Origin: Actinotignum schaalii_C
Lineage (GTDB): Bacteria; Actinomycetota; Actinomycetes; Actinomycetales; Actinomycetaceae
Assembly (NCBI RefSeq): GCF_034119425.1
Contig: NZ_JAWUEL010000038.1
Coordinates: forward strand, 1-18,518
Length of the DNA: 18,518 bases
Direction of reading: 5' to 3'
The position numbers were made by a program, and so were the translations under genes. The notes below the pieces were generated by a model. It had not been told where the DNA came from. It did not search any database and saw nothing but the letters and a program-made list of their open reading frames with translations. Below are positions 7,354 to 14,634 of this stretch, piece after piece; positions within the stretch are counted from its first letter, which is position 1; each line of letters opens with the position of its first letter.

Positions 7354-7381
7354 CCCGCACTGGCGGATACGCCAGTGCGGG
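7354..7381 (+). terminator. Perfect 12-bp hairpin after the membrane protein gene
   Basis: Arms 7354-7365 and 7370-7381 pair without mismatch around the loop GATA. There is no T-run after it, so it is either a U-less actinobacterial-type terminator or a stabilising 3' hairpin. It abuts the promoter proposed for rpsO, whose -35 region it would overlap. Confidence 0.6.
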
Positions 7382-7395
7382 GCGTCGTCGCCGTG

Positions 7396-7404
7396 TGCTA
7401 GAAT
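7396..7404 (+). promoter_or_regulatory. Extended -10 promoter for rpsO
   Basis: TGCTAGAAT contains a TGN extension and TAGAAT, which matches TATAAT at five of six positions. There is no good -35 at 16-18 bases. Transcription would start near 7411, leaving a leader of about 80 bases before rpsO. Confidence 0.65.
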
Positions 7405-7409
7405 TTTCA

Positions 7410-7492
7410 GGCCGTTTACATCGGCCACGGTAGCGTCATGCCTGGGAGAACATGCCCCGGAGCTCCGTGCAACGGAAACTAAGGAGAATCGC
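7410..7492 (+). promoter_or_regulatory. Structured rpsO leader, possible S15 autoregulatory element
   Basis: The leader can form GGCCG/CGGCC (7410-7414 with 7422-7426, seven-base loop). A self-complementary CGGAGCTCCG lies at 7458-7467, and TCCGT/ACGGA (7464-7468 with 7472-7476, loop GCA) sits five bases before the AAGGAG at 7481-7486. CTCC at 7463-7466 could instead pair with GGAG of the Shine-Dalgarno, giving two mutually exclusive folds. S15 represses its own mRNA through different leader folds in several bacterial groups. Assignment here is inference from position and structure. Confidence 0.45.
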
Positions 7493-7762
7493 ATGGCCCT
7501 CAAGCCTGAAGAAAAGCAGAAGATCATTGCCGAATACGCCACGCATGAGGGCGATACCGGTTCCCCCGAAGTGCAGGTGGCCCTGCTCTCGGCTCGTATT
7601 TCACAGCTGACGGAGCACTTCCGCTCGCACATCCACGACCACCATTCGCGTCGTGGTCTTATGCTTCTTATCGGCCAGCGCCGCCGCCTTCTCAGCTACC
7701 TCGCTGAGGAAGATATCGAGCGGTACCGGTCGCTGATCGCACGTCTCGGCTTGCGTCGATAA
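7493..7762 (+). CDS. rpsO: 30S ribosomal protein S15
   Basis: S15 is a primary 16S rRNA binder that organises the central domain of the 30S subunit. The product is 89 residues, the normal length. Conserved segments are YATHEGDTGSPEVQVALLSARI (residues 15-36), LTEHFRSHIHDHHSRRGLM (39-57, rRNA-contact region) and LIGQRRRLLSYL (59-70). The ATG at 7493 has AAGGAG six bases upstream. It is followed by a terminator-like hairpin and then pnp, the usual rpsO-pnp order. It appears to have its own promoter and a structured leader. Confidence 0.98.
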   Translation: MALKPEEKQKIIAEYATHEGDTGSPEVQVALLSARISQLTEHFRSHIHDHHSRRGLMLLIGQRRRLLSYLAEEDIERYRSLIARLGLRR

Positions 7763-7768
7763 GTACTT

Positions 7769-7800
7769 AAAGCGGCTCGGGTTTCATCCCGGGCCGCTTT
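7769..7800 (+). terminator. Terminator-like hairpin between rpsO and pnp
   Basis: AAAGCGGCTCGGG (7769-7781) pairs over 13 bp, with one G-U wobble, with 7788-7800 around the loop TTTCAT. The descending arm ends in TTT, and only a short T-run is present. It sits just after the rpsO stop, like the rpsO-pnp intercistronic terminator known in other bacteria, and may allow partial read-through. Confidence 0.75.
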
Positions 7801-8035
7801 CCGTATGCCCGCAGGCGTGAGAAGCTGCTCAGCATCGCCGCAAGTGAACCGCGCGCGGCGCTCAGCTGCTTGCTCGGGCACTACGATAGACAGGGTGTGG
7901 CGCGCCTGCGCACCCCAATATGTGGAGTACCGCGAACGTGGTCTTCGGTGATGGTTGACGAAGGCGGGAACGCAAGGCCCGTTTTCGTGAATTACCACTG
8001 ATGGCCGCCTCGCGGCCGAAATAAAAGGAGGTCCC
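7801..8035 (+). promoter_or_regulatory. pnp upstream region with leader hairpin
   Basis: This 235-base stretch holds no credible gene. TACGAT (7882-7887) is a possible -10 without a good -35. CGCCGC/GCGGCG and TGCCCG/CGGGCA complementarities upstream suggest the rpsO read-through RNA is structured. GGCCGC/GCGGCC (8003-8008 with 8012-8017, loop CTC) forms a compact hairpin seven bases before a perfect AAAGGAGGT (8024-8032). In other bacteria the pnp leader is processed and autoregulated; whether that applies here is not shown. Confidence 0.4.
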
Positions 8036-10465
8036 GTGGAGGGTCCCAATATTCATAGTGTGGAAGCCGTTGTTGATAACGGTTCCTTTGGAACACGTAC
8101 CATTCGTTTTGAAACCGGGCTGCTTGCCCAACAGGCTAACGGCGCTGCCCTGGCCTACCTGGACGGGGAAACCACCGTTTTCTCCGCAACCACCGCCTCG
8201 AAAAGCCCGAAGGAACATTTTGATTTCTTCCCGCTGACGGTGGACGTAGAAGAGCGATCCTACGCGGCCGGTAAAATTCCCGGCTCCTTCTTCCGTCGCG
8301 AAGGTCGGCCCGGTACGGACGCCATTCTGGCTGCCCGCCTTATCGACCGCCCCCTGCGCCCGCTCTTCACCAAGGGCATGCGTAACGAAGTGCAGATCGT
8401 GGAAACAGTCCTCTCAATCCATCCGGATGATGCTTACGACGTCCTCGCGATTAACGCCGCTTCCCTGTCCACCTCGCTGACGGATCTGCCCTTCGCCGGG
8501 CCGGTCGGCGGCACTCGCGTGTCCCTCGTGGACGGGCAGTGGATCGCCTTCCCGCGCTGGTCGGAAATGGCGCGCGCCACCTTCTCCATGGATATTGCCG
8601 GGCGCATTGTTGGGGATGACGTCGCCATCACCATGGTGGAGGCCCAAGCTCCCGAACAAACGGAAGCTAATGTGGCCGCCGGTGGCATCGCCCCCACCGA
8701 AGAGGTTATTACCCAGGGTCTGGAAGCCGCCAAGGGTGTTATCCGCACCCTCTGCGAAGCGCAGCGCACCCTCATCGAAGAATGCGGGAAGCCCACCGCG
8801 GACTACCCCTTCTTCCCGAATTACACCGATGCCCAATTTGAGGCCGTCGGGAATGCACTCGGGGATCGTTTCAACACCATCCTCGGAATTGTGGACAAGG
8901 TGGAGCGCGATACCGCTCTCAACGACCTCACCGATCAGATCGTTTCCGAACTGACGGTGCCCGCCGATGCCCAGTTCGACCTGGAAGAAGACGGTCCGTG
9001 CCTCGCTGCTGCGGTCAATGACCACTTCAAGGAAGTTATGCGCCGCCACGTCCTCACCGAAAACGTGCGTATGGACGGGCGCCGCCCCACCGATATTCGC
9101 TCGATTTCCGCGCAGGCCGGCGTGCTGCCGCGCGTGCACGGCTCGGCGATCTTCCAGCGTGGCGAAACGCAGATCCTCGGGGTGACCACTCTCAATATGC
9201 TCAAGATGGAGCAGCCGCTGGATAATCTTTCCCCGATTACCCACAAGCGCTACATCCACCACTACAACTTCCCGCCTTACTGCACCGGGGAAACCGGGCG
9301 TGTGGGCAGCCCCAAGCGCCGCGAAATCGGGCACGGGCACCTGGCCGAAATGGCCCTGGAATCCCAGCTGCCCAGCCGGGAAGAATTCCCCTACGCCATC
9401 CGCCAGGTCTCTGAGACGATGGGCTCGAACGGCTCCTCGTCCATGGGTTCCGTATGCGCCTCGACCATGTCCTTGCTCAATGCCGGGGTGCCGCTCAAGG
9501 CCCCGGTTGCCGGCATCGCCATGGGCCTTATCTCCGCCCAGATCGACGGGGAAACCAAGTACGTGACCCTCACCGATATCCTCGGTGCGGAAGACGCCCT
9601 GGGCGATATGGACTTCAAGGTGGCCGGTACCCGCGAGTATGTGACCGCGCTCCAGCTGGACACCAAACTGGACGGCATCCCCGCGGAAGTTCTTTCCGCG
9701 GCGCTTTCCCAGGCCCGTGATGCCCGCCTGGCCATTCTCGATCTCATGAACCAGGCCATTGACGGTCCCGATGAGATGGCGCCCACCGCCCCTCGCATCC
9801 TCACGGTGAAGATTCCGGTGGACAAGATCGGTGAGGTCATCGGCCCCAAGGGCAAGATGATCAACCAGATCCAGGAAGACACCGGCGCGGAAATCACTAT
9901 CGAAGATGACGGCACCGTCTTCATCGGCGCCTCCGACGGCGTCTCCGCGGAAGCCGCTCGTGACACCGTCAATTCCATCGCCAACCCGCAGCTTCCCGAA
10001 GTGGGTGAACGCTACGTGGGTACCGTGGTCAAGACCACCACCTTCGGTGCGTTTATCTCCCTTACCCCGGGCCGTGATGGCCTCCTCCACATTTCCCAGA
10101 TTCGCCGCCTCGTGGGCGGCAAGCGCGTGGAGAACGTGGAAGATGTCCTCAACGTGGGCGATAAGGTCGAGGTTGAAATCGGTGAAATCGATGATCGCGG
10201 CAAGATCTCCCTGGAAGCGGTCGTTCCGGAAGGCGAAGCAAACGCCGAAACCGAAACTACCGAGCAGGGCGAACACGATGACGCGGAGGAGAGCGCCCCG
10301 CGGCAGAACCGGGCACGTTCCCGTTCGCGCCGGCGCAGCGAGTCCTCGGCGCCCAGCGCACCTTCGGCCGACGATTCCGATGCTGATTCCAGCTCGAGTC
10401 GCGGTTCGCGTGGAAGTCGCGGTTCGCGGCGGCGTCGTCGCACCGTTCACACGGACGAAGACTAA
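8036..10465 (+). CDS. pnp: Polyribonucleotide nucleotidyltransferase (PNPase)
   Basis: PNPase is a trimeric phosphorolytic 3'-5' exoribonuclease (and polymerase) central to RNA turnover. The product is 809 residues. The GTG at 8036 follows AAAGGAGGT directly, and its N-terminus MEGPNIHSVEAVVDNGSFGT is the standard actinobacterial one. It has a first RNase PH domain (about 12-150) with FFRREGRPG, a helical linker, and a second RNase PH domain (about 345-560) with MGSNGSSSMGS (462-472, phosphate site) and LGDMDFKVAGT (522-532, catalytic Asp). A KH domain with IGPKGKMI (602-609) and an S1 domain (about 657-728) follow. The C-terminal ~80 residues are acidic and then Ser/Arg- and Arg/Gly-rich, a disordered tail that may bind RNA. 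A hairpin follows the stop. Confidence 0.98.
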   Translation: MEGPNIHSVEAVVDNGSFGTRTIRFETGLLAQQANGAALAYLDGETTVFSATTASKSPKEHFDFFPLTVDVEERSYAAGKIPGSFFRREGRPGTDAILAARLIDRPLRPLFTKGMRNEVQIVETVLSIHPDDAYDVLAINAASLSTSLTDLPFAGPVGGTRVSLVDGQWIAFPRWSEMARATFSMDIAGRIVGDDVAITMVEAQAPEQTEANVAAGGIAPTEEVITQGLEAAKGVIRTLCEAQRTLIEECGKPTADYPFFPNYTDAQFEAVGNALGDRFNTILGIVDKVERDTALNDLTDQIVSELTVPADAQFDLEEDGPCLAAAVNDHFKEVMRRHVLTENVRMDGRRPTDIRSISAQAGVLPRVHGSAIFQRGETQILGVTTLNMLKMEQPLDNLSPITHKRYIHHYNFPPYCTGETGRVGSPKRREIGHGHLAEMALESQLPSREEFPYAIRQVSETMGSNGSSSMGSVCASTMSLLNAGVPLKAPVAGIAMGLISAQIDGETKYVTLTDILGAEDALGDMDFKVAGTREYVTALQLDTKLDGIPAEVLSAALSQARDARLAILDLMNQAIDGPDEMAPTAPRILTVKIPVDKIGEVIGPKGKMINQIQEDTGAEITIEDDGTVFIGASDGVSAEAARDTVNSIANPQLPEVGERYVGTVVKTTTFGAFISLTPGRDGLLHISQIRRLVGGKRVENVEDVLNVGDKVEVEIGEIDDRGKISLEAVVPEGEANAETETTEQGEHDDAEESAPRQNRARSRSRRRSESSAPSAPSADDSDADSSSSRGSRGSRGSRRRRRTVHTDED

Positions 10466-10498
10466 AACCCGCGCCTACGGGCGCTAAGGTACAGTGAG

Positions 10499-10528
10499 CT
10501 CCCCGAATGTTTCCGGACGTTCGGGGAG
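10499..10528 (+). terminator. Hairpin after pnp
   Basis: CTCCCCGAATGT (10499-10510) pairs over 12 bp, with one G-U wobble, with ACGTTCGGGGAG (10517-10528) around a six-base loop, followed by GTTTGCG. It is a probable weak intrinsic terminator for pnp. A TAAGGT/TACAGT pair (10485-10495) just upstream could instead make it a 5' leader hairpin of the next gene. Confidence 0.65.
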
Positions 10529-10557
10529 TTTGCGTAACTATCCAGGAAAGTATTCCC

Positions 10558-11871
10558 ATGTTGTATAGCGAACTGCCCCTTCCGCTTGATACGGGCGCAA
10601 GTCTCAGTATTGACGACGACGGCGCACTTCTGCGCCGCACCGTCCTCCCCGGCGGGCTCCGTGTCCTCAGCTACCGCCTGCCCCATATTCACTCCACCTA
10701 CGTCAGCATGTGGGTGGGCGCCGGGTCTCGCGACGAAGTGGCGGCGACCCAAGGATCCACCCATTTCCTCGAGCATCTGCTGTTCAAAGGCACGAAGCGG
10801 CGCAGCTCCCTCGATATTTCGCGAGAAACGGACTACCTGGGCGGGGGATTCAACGCGGCTACCTCGAAGCAATACACCCACTATCACGGTCATATTTTTG
10901 ACGAGGACCTGCCCCAGGCTATTGATATCCTCGCCGATATGCTCACCAGCGCGACCCTCAGTGCCGAAGACTTTGCGGTGGAACGCGGCGTTATCCTCGA
11001 AGAGCTCGCCATGTACACTGACGACGCCACCGATACCGCCATGGAAAAAATCCCGCAGCTTGTCTTTGGGGATCACCCGCTGGCGCGCCCCGTCGGGGGA
11101 ACGGCGCAGACGGTGCGGGCATTGCAACACGAGGCGCTTCTCGAGCACTACCACGGGGTCTACCATCCTGATGAAGTGGTGGTGGTTGCCGCGGGCGCCG
11201 TCGACCATGACAAACTATGCGAGCTGGCGGTGCGCGCGCTGAGTGACGGGGGCTGGGATTTGAGCACGGAGCGCGATGCGCACCCGCGCCGTATCGCCCC
11301 GCCTATCGTCTACCAGGAAGCGCGCGAGCTGCACGTTCCGAAGGAAGTGGAGCAGGCGGCGGTTATCGTGGGGATGCCGGGGGTGAGCTTGACCAGTGAG
11401 GACCTGCCCACTTTGCTCGCCCTCAATGCGATTCTGGGCGGGGGAACTTCCTCGCGGCTTTTCCAGGAAATTCGCGAGCGGCGCGCCCTGGCCTACTCGA
11501 CTTATTCCTTCCCGGTCAGCTATCGCGAAGGTGGGATGTTCTGCCTAGCGGCAGGCTGCGCCCCGCATAATGTGGGCACCGTACGCGAGCTCATGATGAC
11601 CGAATTGGATCGCCTCGCCCGCGACGGCGTAAGCGAAGAAGAAACGGAATCCGCCTTCCGGCGCCTGCGTGCCGATATTGTATTCGACGCCGAACGAGTG
11701 GGCACCGCCATGACCCGGCTCGGCACCTCCGAGCTGGTGCGCGGCAGCCTCATTTCGCATGAGGAACACCTGCGCCGGGCCCGCGCCGTGCGCGCCGCCG
11801 ATATAAACGAGCTGGCCCGCCGTATTGCGGCAGGCCAGCGTTCGTGTGTAACGGTCGGACCGGAGAACTAG
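10558..11871 (+). CDS. M16 family zinc peptidase (processing-peptidase-like)
   Basis: A putative zinc endopeptidase of the pitrilysin/M16B family, commonly found next to pnp in actinobacteria. The product is 437 residues with no signal peptide, so cytoplasmic. The inverted zinc motif HFLEH is at residues 69-73 within GSTHFLEHLLFKGT. The second part, ERGVILEE (142-149), supplies Glu149 as third ligand and Glu142 as the conserved supporting acid, so the active half is intact. The C-terminal inactive-type half contains LNAILGGGTSSRLFQEIRE (around 291-309) and RALAYSTYSF, the substrate-clamp region of M16B proteins. The ATG at 10558 is chosen: AGGA lies ten bases upstream, and the in-frame ATG at 10507 sits inside the hairpin after pnp. 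Its physiological substrate is unknown. Its TAG overlaps the stop of the convergent ATPase gene. Confidence 0.93.
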   Translation: MLYSELPLPLDTGASLSIDDDGALLRRTVLPGGLRVLSYRLPHIHSTYVSMWVGAGSRDEVAATQGSTHFLEHLLFKGTKRRSSLDISRETDYLGGGFNAATSKQYTHYHGHIFDEDLPQAIDILADMLTSATLSAEDFAVERGVILEELAMYTDDATDTAMEKIPQLVFGDHPLARPVGGTAQTVRALQHEALLEHYHGVYHPDEVVVVAAGAVDHDKLCELAVRALSDGGWDLSTERDAHPRRIAPPIVYQEARELHVPKEVEQAAVIVGMPGVSLTSEDLPTLLALNAILGGGTSSRLFQEIRERRALAYSTYSFPVSYREGGMFCLAAGCAPHNVGTVRELMMTELDRLARDGVSEEETESAFRRLRADIVFDAERVGTAMTRLGTSELVRGSLISHEEHLRRARAVRAADINELARRIAAGQRSCVTVGPEN

Positions 11872-13841
11872 CGGGCGCTTTCGGCCGACGGTGCGGACGG
11901 TGCGCTTTCGGCCGACGGCGCGACCTCCGTGGCGACGGTATCTTGAGCGTTTTCTGCATCCTCCGCCCCGTCCGAGGTCGGATCGTCCACCGGTGCGTGC
12001 ACCACCTTGAGGGTGCGGTAACGGTTAAGCGCCGCGGCGATATCCACCGCGCGCGGCCGTACCAGGAAAGCTGGTTTCTCACCGGCACCCAGGGCATCCA
12101 GACCGTGCGTAGCGATCGCTTCTTCGAGGCGCTCTATACCCTCCGGGACGCTGTATTTGCCCCGCAGGCATAGAGCGCGGGTGGGGTCGGTCAGGGAGCG
12201 AATCGCCCAGGCAATCGCGGCGGTCTGACCCGGATCCACAATCTGGGGCACATCACTGACATCAATATCCGCGCGGTCCAGAGAAATAAGATCCACCCCG
12301 CGCGATTTCGTTTTCGCCTTCACCCCGTGGGCTTTGAGCGGGAGCGGATAGCGCGGTGCCGGGTGTGTAAACTCAGCAATATCATTGCGTTCCCGCGGGT
12401 GTGCTGCCGCTACCTTACGGGCCTGTTCCGTAACATCGTGGCACACATAGTGGTTCATGAGAAGCACCCGATCCGCGGCATCTAAATAATCGCCCGAGCC
12501 ACCCATGACCATAATGGTGGAAATACCGGCGCGCGCCATACCGGCCACCCGATCCACAAAAGGTGTAATAGGTTCCTGAGTGGCAGGAACCAGCTCGCGC
12601 ATCCGCTCATCACGAATCATGAGATTAGTAGCCGACGTGTCCTCATCAATAAGCAAGACCCGCGAACCTGCTTCGATGGACTCGGAAATAGCGGCGGCCT
12701 GCGACGTGGAACCCGACGCGTTTTCGGTAGAAAAATCGGTGGTGTCCGTGCCATCGGGCAGGGAATTAATGAAAGCCGAGACATCCACGCCAGTCACCCA
12801 GCGCCCATCGGCAGCACGCACTTTCATCGCGCTGGGATCCAGGGCCACCAGTTCGCGGCCGTCCCCGGGGATATGCGGATAGACGCTGCGCTCGAGAGCG
12901 GAGAGCAGCGTGGATTTACCGTGGTAGCCCCCGCCGACGATCACCGTGATACCCGGGATAATCGGCATACCGGTCACCTCACCGGCATGGGGGAGATGCA
13001 CACTTTCACGCAAGTTCTCGGGGCTGGAGAAGGCGATGGCGTCTGTCAAAGGAAGATCGGAAATTCCTGAGCGGCGCACCAGCACCGCGCCGTCGTTAAT
13101 AAAACCAATCCAACCGCGCTCCCGAACCACTGCCTGGAGAGCGAGATAATCCTCATAGGCTTCCACGTGCCTGCGTAATGCGGCCCGGTGAGCAGCGAAT
13201 TCTTCCCCTTCGGAGGAGAAATTGAGCGTGGCTTCGATAATCTCGGGAAGGTACTCATCTGCGGTTTGCGCCATGGCGTGCCCGAGGATGGTGCGCCCCT
13301 GAGCCGGGAAATGACATTGGAAACGTAGTTCCACGTGATTGGCGAAAACAGTCGCGCTCGAACGCTCCAAAATCTCTTGCCCCACTTTCGCGATGGAAAT
13401 ATCGCGAGAATGGCGGGCGCGCTCCGCAAAAGTACGGGCCAGGAAATCAGCAACAGCCAGGCGCTGTTCCGGGGTGGTGAGAAGGTCAGCGGGAATCCCC
13501 ACCTTCGCCGGATCGGCGGTCACCCGCAACGAGGAGGGCGGGGCGTAGGGATCGGATTGCACCCGATCAATATGGACCGTGTACATGCCGTAGTCATAAT
13601 CACCGATAACGGACTTGTAGGCCGGGTAGTTACGTCCGTCCAGTTCGTGGAGACGGTCGATAAGATCGACGTCGTCTCCCTCGACCCGCACAAATTCACG
13701 CCGTTCCCGCGGCCCCCCGCCTCGCCTATTCCGGCGGTCAAATTGGCGATCTCGGCCTTCGCGCGGGCCCCGGGTGCCCCGGTAGTCGCGCCCACCGTGG
13801 GCATCGTAACGTTCCGAGCTGTGCTCATATCCAAAACTCAT
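11868..13841 (-). CDS. ABC-class ATPase (PF09818/COG3044-like) with Arg/Gly-rich N-terminus
   Basis: A 657-residue stand-alone ATPase of the 'predicted ATPase of the ABC class' family, not a transporter: no membrane segments and no permease nearby. Residues 14-50 are Arg/Gly/Asp-rich with several RG/RGG-like steps. A conserved N-terminal domain follows (about 55-270). The ATPase core has Walker A GGGYHGKST (303-311), the ABC signature-like ASGSTSQ (375-381) and Walker B VLLIDED (395-401), followed by DTSATNLMIRDERM. The C-terminus ends in a short PSAESA repeat. A trypanosome relative, MRB1590, binds RNA in kinetoplast RNA editing; the bacterial role is unknown. The start is taken as ATG 13841. 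The open frame extends to 14087, but that would run across the dapB promoter and coding region. AGGTG is only two bases from the ATG, while TAGACT lies seven bases away. Confidence 0.88.
   Translation of the reverse strand: MSFGYEHSSERYDAHGGRDYRGTRGPREGRDRQFDRRNRRGGGPRERREFVRVEGDDVDLIDRLHELDGRNYPAYKSVIGDYDYGMYTVHIDRVQSDPYAPPSSLRVTADPAKVGIPADLLTTPEQRLAVADFLARTFAERARHSRDISIAKVGQEILERSSATVFANHVELRFQCHFPAQGRTILGHAMAQTADEYLPEIIEATLNFSSEGEEFAAHRAALRRHVEAYEDYLALQAVVRERGWIGFINDGAVLVRRSGISDLPLTDAIAFSSPENLRESVHLPHAGEVTGMPIIPGITVIVGGGYHGKSTLLSALERSVYPHIPGDGRELVALDPSAMKVRAADGRWVTGVDVSAFINSLPDGTDTTDFSTENASGSTSQAAAISESIEAGSRVLLIDEDTSATNLMIRDERMRELVPATQEPITPFVDRVAGMARAGISTIMVMGGSGDYLDAADRVLLMNHYVCHDVTEQARKVAAAHPRERNDIAEFTHPAPRYPLPLKAHGVKAKTKSRGVDLISLDRADIDVSDVPQIVDPGQTAAIAWAIRSLTDPTRALCLRGKYSVPEGIERLEEAIATHGLDALGAGEKPAFLVRPRAVDIAAALNRYRTLKVVHAPVDDPTSDGAEDAENAQDTVATEVAPSAESAPSAPSAESAR
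11875..11918 (-). repeat. 27-base in-frame repeat in the ATPase C-terminus
   Basis: A 17-base sequence at 11875-11891 recurs identically at 11902-11918, a period of 27 bases (nine codons). On the minus strand it encodes the repeated PSAESA unit at the end of the ATPase. It is a low-complexity tail, likely variable in copy number. Confidence 0.7.
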
Positions 13842-13848
13842 AGCACCT

Positions 13849-13854
13849 AGTCTA
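13849..13854 (-). promoter_or_regulatory. Candidate -10 box of the ABC-class ATPase gene
   Basis: On the minus strand TAGACT ends seven bases before the ATG at 13841, with AGGTGCT between. The same TANNNT-AGGTGC-ATG arrangement occurs before the small membrane protein gene. A leaderless transcript is likely. No clear -35 is seen. Confidence 0.45.
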
Positions 13855-13865
13855 TCCAGGCCACG

Positions 13866-13871
13866 TAGCAT
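13866..13871 (+). promoter_or_regulatory. Candidate -10 box of dapB
   Basis: TAGCAT (four of six bases of TATAAT, including the key T, A and final T) ends seven bases before the ATG at 13879. The upstream in-frame ATG at 13870 overlaps this box. It lies back to back with the ATPase -10 box twelve bases away. Confidence 0.5.
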
Positions 13872-13878
13872 GGACGGT

Positions 13879-14625
13879 ATGACTATCAACGTAGCTGTAA
13901 TCGGCGCGGCGGGACGGATGGGTAGCACCGTGTGCACCGCCGTTACCGATGCTCCCGATATGAACCTGACCGCCCGGATCACCAAGGACGATCCCATCAA
14001 CGCCCGGACCCTGGCGGGTGCCACCGTGGGAGTTGATTTCACCGTTCCCGATGCCACGGAAGATACCGTGCGGGCTTTGCTGACCAATGGCTGTCACGCC
14101 GTCGTCGGGGCCACGGGATGGACCCCGGAAAAGATTGCGCGCATCGAGACGGTGGCCAAGGAGACGGGGCGCCATGTGCTTATTGCCCCGAATTTTGGTT
14201 TGAGTGCCGTGCTCACCATGATGTTCGCGGAAATGGCCGCCCCGTATTTCGAATCCGTCGAAGTGGTGGAAATGCACCATCCCGATAAAGTTGATGCTCC
14301 CTCGGGAACGGCGCGCGCCACCGCGGAGAAAATCGCGGCGGCCCGGGCTGCAGCCGGATGCGCCCCGGCTCCCGATGCCACCGTCGGGCCTGCACCCGCT
14401 CGCGGGGAGAAAATTGCCGGCATCCCGGTGCACGCGGTCCGCCTCCGGGGCCTGAATGCCCACGAAACTGTGCTGCTGGGAAATCCGGGGGAACAGCTCA
14501 CTTTGCGCCAAGACTCGTTCACCCGTGAGTCTTTTATGCCCGGGGTGCTTCTGGCCATCCGCGGCATTGACCAGCATCCGGGCGTGCAGGTGGGATTAGA
14601 GCGGTACATGAGCTGGGAACGATAG
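13879..14625 (+). CDS. dapB: 4-hydroxy-tetrahydrodipicolinate reductase
   Basis: DapB reduces hydroxy-tetrahydrodipicolinate to tetrahydrodipicolinate with NAD(P)H, the second committed step of the diaminopimelate/lysine pathway. The product is 248 residues, a normal length. The Rossmann motif GAAGRMG (residues 9-15) binds the nucleotide. VGATGWTP (76-83), APNFGLSAVLTMM (103-115) and EMHHPDKVDAPSGTA (131-145) form the substrate site, with the His pair and the Lys of HHPDK as key residues. GNPGEQLTLRQDSFTRESF (201-219) is the C-terminal signature. The start at 13879 gives MTINVAVIGAAGRMG, beginning right at the beta strand as in relatives. ATG 13870 would add three residues but overlaps the likely -10 box. 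dapA starts nine bases after the stop. Confidence 0.96.
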   Translation: MTINVAVIGAAGRMGSTVCTAVTDAPDMNLTARITKDDPINARTLAGATVGVDFTVPDATEDTVRALLTNGCHAVVGATGWTPEKIARIETVAKETGRHVLIAPNFGLSAVLTMMFAEMAAPYFESVEVVEMHHPDKVDAPSGTARATAEKIAAARAAAGCAPAPDATVGPAPARGEKIAGIPVHAVRLRGLNAHETVLLGNPGEQLTLRQDSFTRESFMPGVLLAIRGIDQHPGVQVGLERYMSWER

Positions 14626-14628
14626 GCT
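14623..14628 (+). promoter_or_regulatory. Candidate internal -10 box for dapA overlapping the dapB stop
   Basis: TAGGCT ends six bases before the dapA ATG and contains the dapB TAG in positions 14623-14625. It may allow separate leaderless transcription of dapA, although AGG within it could also act as a weak ribosome site. No -35 is evident. Confidence 0.3.
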
Positions 14629-14634
14629 GAGCCC

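Noticed and set aside
8414..10450. 678-codon open frame on the minus strand across pnp
   Set aside because: It mirrors the codon pattern of a certain pnp gene. The His/Gly/Asp-rich translation has no family pattern. Typical antisense shadow in high-G+C DNA.
10507..10557. Earlier start of the M16 peptidase at ATG 10507
   Set aside because: This ATG lies within the hairpin after pnp and has no ribosome site. ATG 10558 fits better.
13842..14087. Longer N-terminus of the ABC-class ATPase from ATG 14087
   Set aside because: It would run through dapB coding sequence and the divergent promoter, and the extra 82 residues show no family pattern.
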